Assembly: GCF_025144465.1 (NCBI RefSeq)
Contig: NZ_CP083553.1
Location: forward strand, 2,106,001 to 2,170,000
DNA: 64,000 nt
Source: Leisingera sp. S132
GTDB lineage: Bacteria; Pseudomonadota; Alphaproteobacteria; Rhodobacterales; Rhodobacteraceae
Direction of reading: 5' to 3'
Numbering within the stretch: position 1 is the first letter of the stretch; each line of letters begins with the position of its first letter. Below, piece after piece: positions 62,361-64,000 of this stretch. Below the pieces are notes generated by a model that saw only the letters and a program-made list of their open reading frames with translations, made no database searches and was not told where the DNA came from. Position numbers and translations under genes: made by a program.

Positions 62361-62409
62361 GATCCTGTTCCAGGATCTTGCAGGCCCGCGAGCCGCGGCA
62401 CGCGGGCCT
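62361..62409 (+). terminator. two hairpins between binding-protein and permease genes
   Basis: GATCCTG (62361-62367) pairs with CAGGATC (62371-62377), loop TTC; AGGCCCGCG (62382-62390) pairs with CGCGGGCCT (62401-62409). No long T-run. Such elements often protect or attenuate mRNA so that the binding protein is made in excess over the permeases. Confidence 0.65.
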
Positions 62410-62468
62410 CATTCATTCGCTTCCGGCGCACACAGCTCCGGGCGTGAGCACAGAAAGACAGGGTACAT

Positions 62469-63353
62469 ATGTTTTCCTATTGCACGGACCCATCCACGCT
62501 TGAGGGGCTGAACTGGCTCAGCTGCTACCTGACCACCGGCAAGCATGTGAACCTTTACATCTCGGTCTTCGTGGTGCTGGCCCTGCTGGCGATCACCGCG
62601 CCGGTTGCACTGCTGTTCGGCTTTGGCGCTGCCAGTGCCGCCCGCTCCACATTCCTGCCGCTGCGCTGGTTCGGCAAGGGCTACACCAGCATTGTGCGCG
62701 GCGTTCCCGACATCGCCTTCTTCCTGTTCTTCGTCATCGCGCTCGATCAAGCGTTTGAGTGGATGCGCCACAAGGTGAAATGCCCGGACTGGGACCAGCC
62801 GATCCGCCAGGGCATCGACTTTGTGGTCTGCGACGCGGCCAAGCTGCCGCTGTCCACCTCGCCGCAATGGGTGCATGAGACCTACGGCTTTTTCCTGGCG
62901 GTGCTGACCTTCTCGATCGTTTTTGGCGCCTTTGCTGCCAACGTGCTGTTTGGCGCGATGCGCGCCGTGCCGCGCGCCCAGATCGAAACGGCGGAGGCCT
63001 ACGGCATGACCCACCGCCAGGCGTTCTGGCGCATCCTGGTGCCGCAGATGTGGGTCTATGCGCTGCCGGGCCTGTCGAACCTGTGGATGGTGCTGATCAA
63101 GTCCACGCCGCTCTTGTTCCTGCTGGGGGTAGAAGACATCGTTTACTGGGCACGGGAGCTGGGCGGCACCAAGACCGCGCGCTTCACCGACTACCCGCAC
63201 CCGAACTGGCATGTCTGGTATTTCGCGGCCCTGCTGGTGTTCTACCTCTGCTTTACCAAAGTCTCCGAAGTTGTGCTGGACCGCATCATGGCCCGCCTGA
63301 CCAAGGGCCAGGCCACTGCAGCAGGTGAAGCCCAAAGAAAGGCAGCGGCATGA
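62469..63353 (+). CDS. ABC transporter permease (HisQ-like)
   Basis: A 294-residue inner-membrane permease with several membrane segments (YISVFVVLALLAITAPVALL, YGFFLAVLTFSIVFGAFAAN). The EAA loop is ETAEAYGMTHRQAFWRILVP (about residues 175-194), and FTSIVRGVPDIAFFLFFVIAL-type text (YTSIVRGVPDIAFFLFFVIA) is the usual polar amino acid permease entry. Partner of the next permease, overlapping by four bases (ATGA). Confidence 0.93.
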   Translation: MFSYCTDPSTLEGLNWLSCYLTTGKHVNLYISVFVVLALLAITAPVALLFGFGAASAARSTFLPLRWFGKGYTSIVRGVPDIAFFLFFVIALDQAFEWMRHKVKCPDWDQPIRQGIDFVVCDAAKLPLSTSPQWVHETYGFFLAVLTFSIVFGAFAANVLFGAMRAVPRAQIETAEAYGMTHRQAFWRILVPQMWVYALPGLSNLWMVLIKSTPLLFLLGVEDIVYWARELGGTKTARFTDYPHPNWHVWYFAALLVFYLCFTKVSEVVLDRIMARLTKGQATAAGEAQRKAAA

Positions 63354-64000
63354 GTTGCGTTGAAACGATCCAGGCCTATGCCTTCCGCTCCCTGGGCTTT
63401 GGCGAACGGCTTCTGCCGCGGGGCGAATATACCCTGTGCGAGCATTTCACCCTGATCGGCTCCGGCCTGATCTGGAACGTCTATTTCGGGGCGCTGGCGC
63501 TGATGACCGGCTTCTTCCTGGCCGTCGCCCTGGCGGTTGGCAAGTCCAGCTCCAATGCGCTGTTCCGCAAACCAGCGGAGTGGTTCATCTTCGTGTTCCG
63601 CGGCAGCCCCCTGTTCATACAGTTCTTCTTTGCCTACGCCTGCTTCCTCAGCCTGAAAGGCGTCTCCAGCTTCTTTGACCCGTTCACCTCCGCCTGGCTG
63701 GGGGCGCTGGTCGTTCTGTTCTGCAATACCGCAGCCTACTCGGGCGAGATCTTCTACGGCGCCCTCCTGTCGATCCCCAAGGGCGATATCGAGGCCGCCG
63801 ATGCCTATGGCATGACCGGCTGGAACCGCTTCCGCCGCATCACCTTCCCGACCATGCTGCGGCTGGCCTGGCCTGCTTATACCAACGAGGCGATATTCCT
63901 GTTCCACGCAACTACGCTTGTGTTCTTCTCCGGCTTCCCGGCCTGGCGGCAGCAGGGCGACGCGCTGTATTACGCCAGCTATTTCGCGGACAAGACCTTC
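63350..64000 (+). CDS. ABC transporter permease (HisM-like), 3' end outside the window
   Basis: 217 codons without stop, cut by the right edge. It shows EWFIFVFRGSPLFIQFFFAY (entry helix) and DIEAADAYGMTGWNRFRRIT (EAA loop), the second permease of the same importer. Starts inside the previous stop (ATGA). Confidence 0.93.
   Translation, partial: MSCVETIQAYAFRSLGFGERLLPRGEYTLCEHFTLIGSGLIWNVYFGALALMTGFFLAVALAVGKSSSNALFRKPAEWFIFVFRGSPLFIQFFFAYACFLSLKGVSSFFDPFTSAWLGALVVLFCNTAAYSGEIFYGALLSIPKGDIEAADAYGMTGWNRFRRITFPTMLRLAWPAYTNEAIFLFHATTLVFFSGFPAWRQQGDALYYASYFADKTF

Noticed and set aside
1-64000. CRISPR array, prophage, insertion sequence or integron
   Set aside because: No regularly spaced identical repeats, no transposase, integrase or phage structural gene found; the tRNA-Leu gene has no integrase or repeated tRNA end beside it.

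Overview
The window is 64 kb of GC-rich, gene-dense bacterial chromosome. Gene content and order point to a marine alphaproteobacterium of the Roseobacter group (Rhodobacterales; a Leisingera/Phaeobacter/Ruegeria-like genome is my inference). Supporting signs are a putA with a separate AsnC-type regulator, a two-domain malic enzyme, a Hint-domain protein of roseobacter type, several small roseobacter-type membrane proteins, and an apparent short-chain acyl-CoA motif in front of prpE. No prophage, insertion sequence, CRISPR array or rRNA was seen. One tRNA is present, tRNA-Leu(UAA).

Layout. 1-2.9 kb: end of a thiolase gene, a cupin gene and fadB in one overlapping beta-oxidation operon. 3-10.6 kb: Hint-domain protein, sulfotransferase, EamA exporter, acyl-CoA synthetase, a membrane-anchored protein, a methyltransferase and a SPOR protein. 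10.8-14.4 kb: the pyrimidine salvage operon cdd-deoA-deoB with upp. 14.5-22.3 kb: a VOC-bicupin protein, malic enzyme, a GFA protein, propionyl-CoA synthetase and an amidase. 22.3-23.0 kb: a gene-free convergent gap with a degenerate 13-bp tandem repeat. 23-26 kb: nadK and glyA (divergent), then an RNA 2'-phosphotransferase. 26-28.3 kb: a TetR, PspA/IM30 and YiaA/B envelope-stress-like cluster with four matching palindromic operators. 28.3-32.2 kb: an esterase, then an aldolase and hydroxylase operon divergent from a LysR regulator. 32.3-34.6 kb: queC-queD-queE-queF behind a preQ1-I type II riboswitch. 34.8-36.2 kb: a GNAT-like protein tail-to-tail with an HTH/sensor regulator. 37-42 kb: putR and putA, then a rhomboid protease. 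42-47.9 kb: GFA, suhB, an MDR reductase, a MetR-like regulator divergent from metF, a thioesterase and a DUF2867 protein. 48-53 kb: DUF2235 hydrolase, orphan molybdenum hydroxylase large subunit, and an ornithine decarboxylase-like enzyme divergent from an AsnC regulator. 53-58.5 kb: a LysR divergent from a second hydroxylase, then valS. 58.7-60.7 kb: a DUF1330 protein and a TerB-TerB-PhnD-like operon. 60.8-64 kb: a polar amino acid ABC transporter cut by the window end.

Themes. Central metabolism dominates: fatty acid and propionate activation, proline and one-carbon pathways, nucleoside salvage and queuosine precursor synthesis. Many divergent gene pairs carry a clear inverted repeat in the shared promoter. 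Intergenic gaps also hold unusual runs of back-to-back perfect hairpins (after prpE, before kptA, between converging genes). The items I find most worth following are the five-hairpin array after prpE, the TetR-PspA-YiaA/B circuit, the preQ1 riboswitch, the hidden 13-bp repeat, the two LysR-hydroxylase modules, the TerB-TerB-PhnD-like operon and the GNAT/HTH-sensor pair. All functions are read from sequence motifs by eye; no database search was run.
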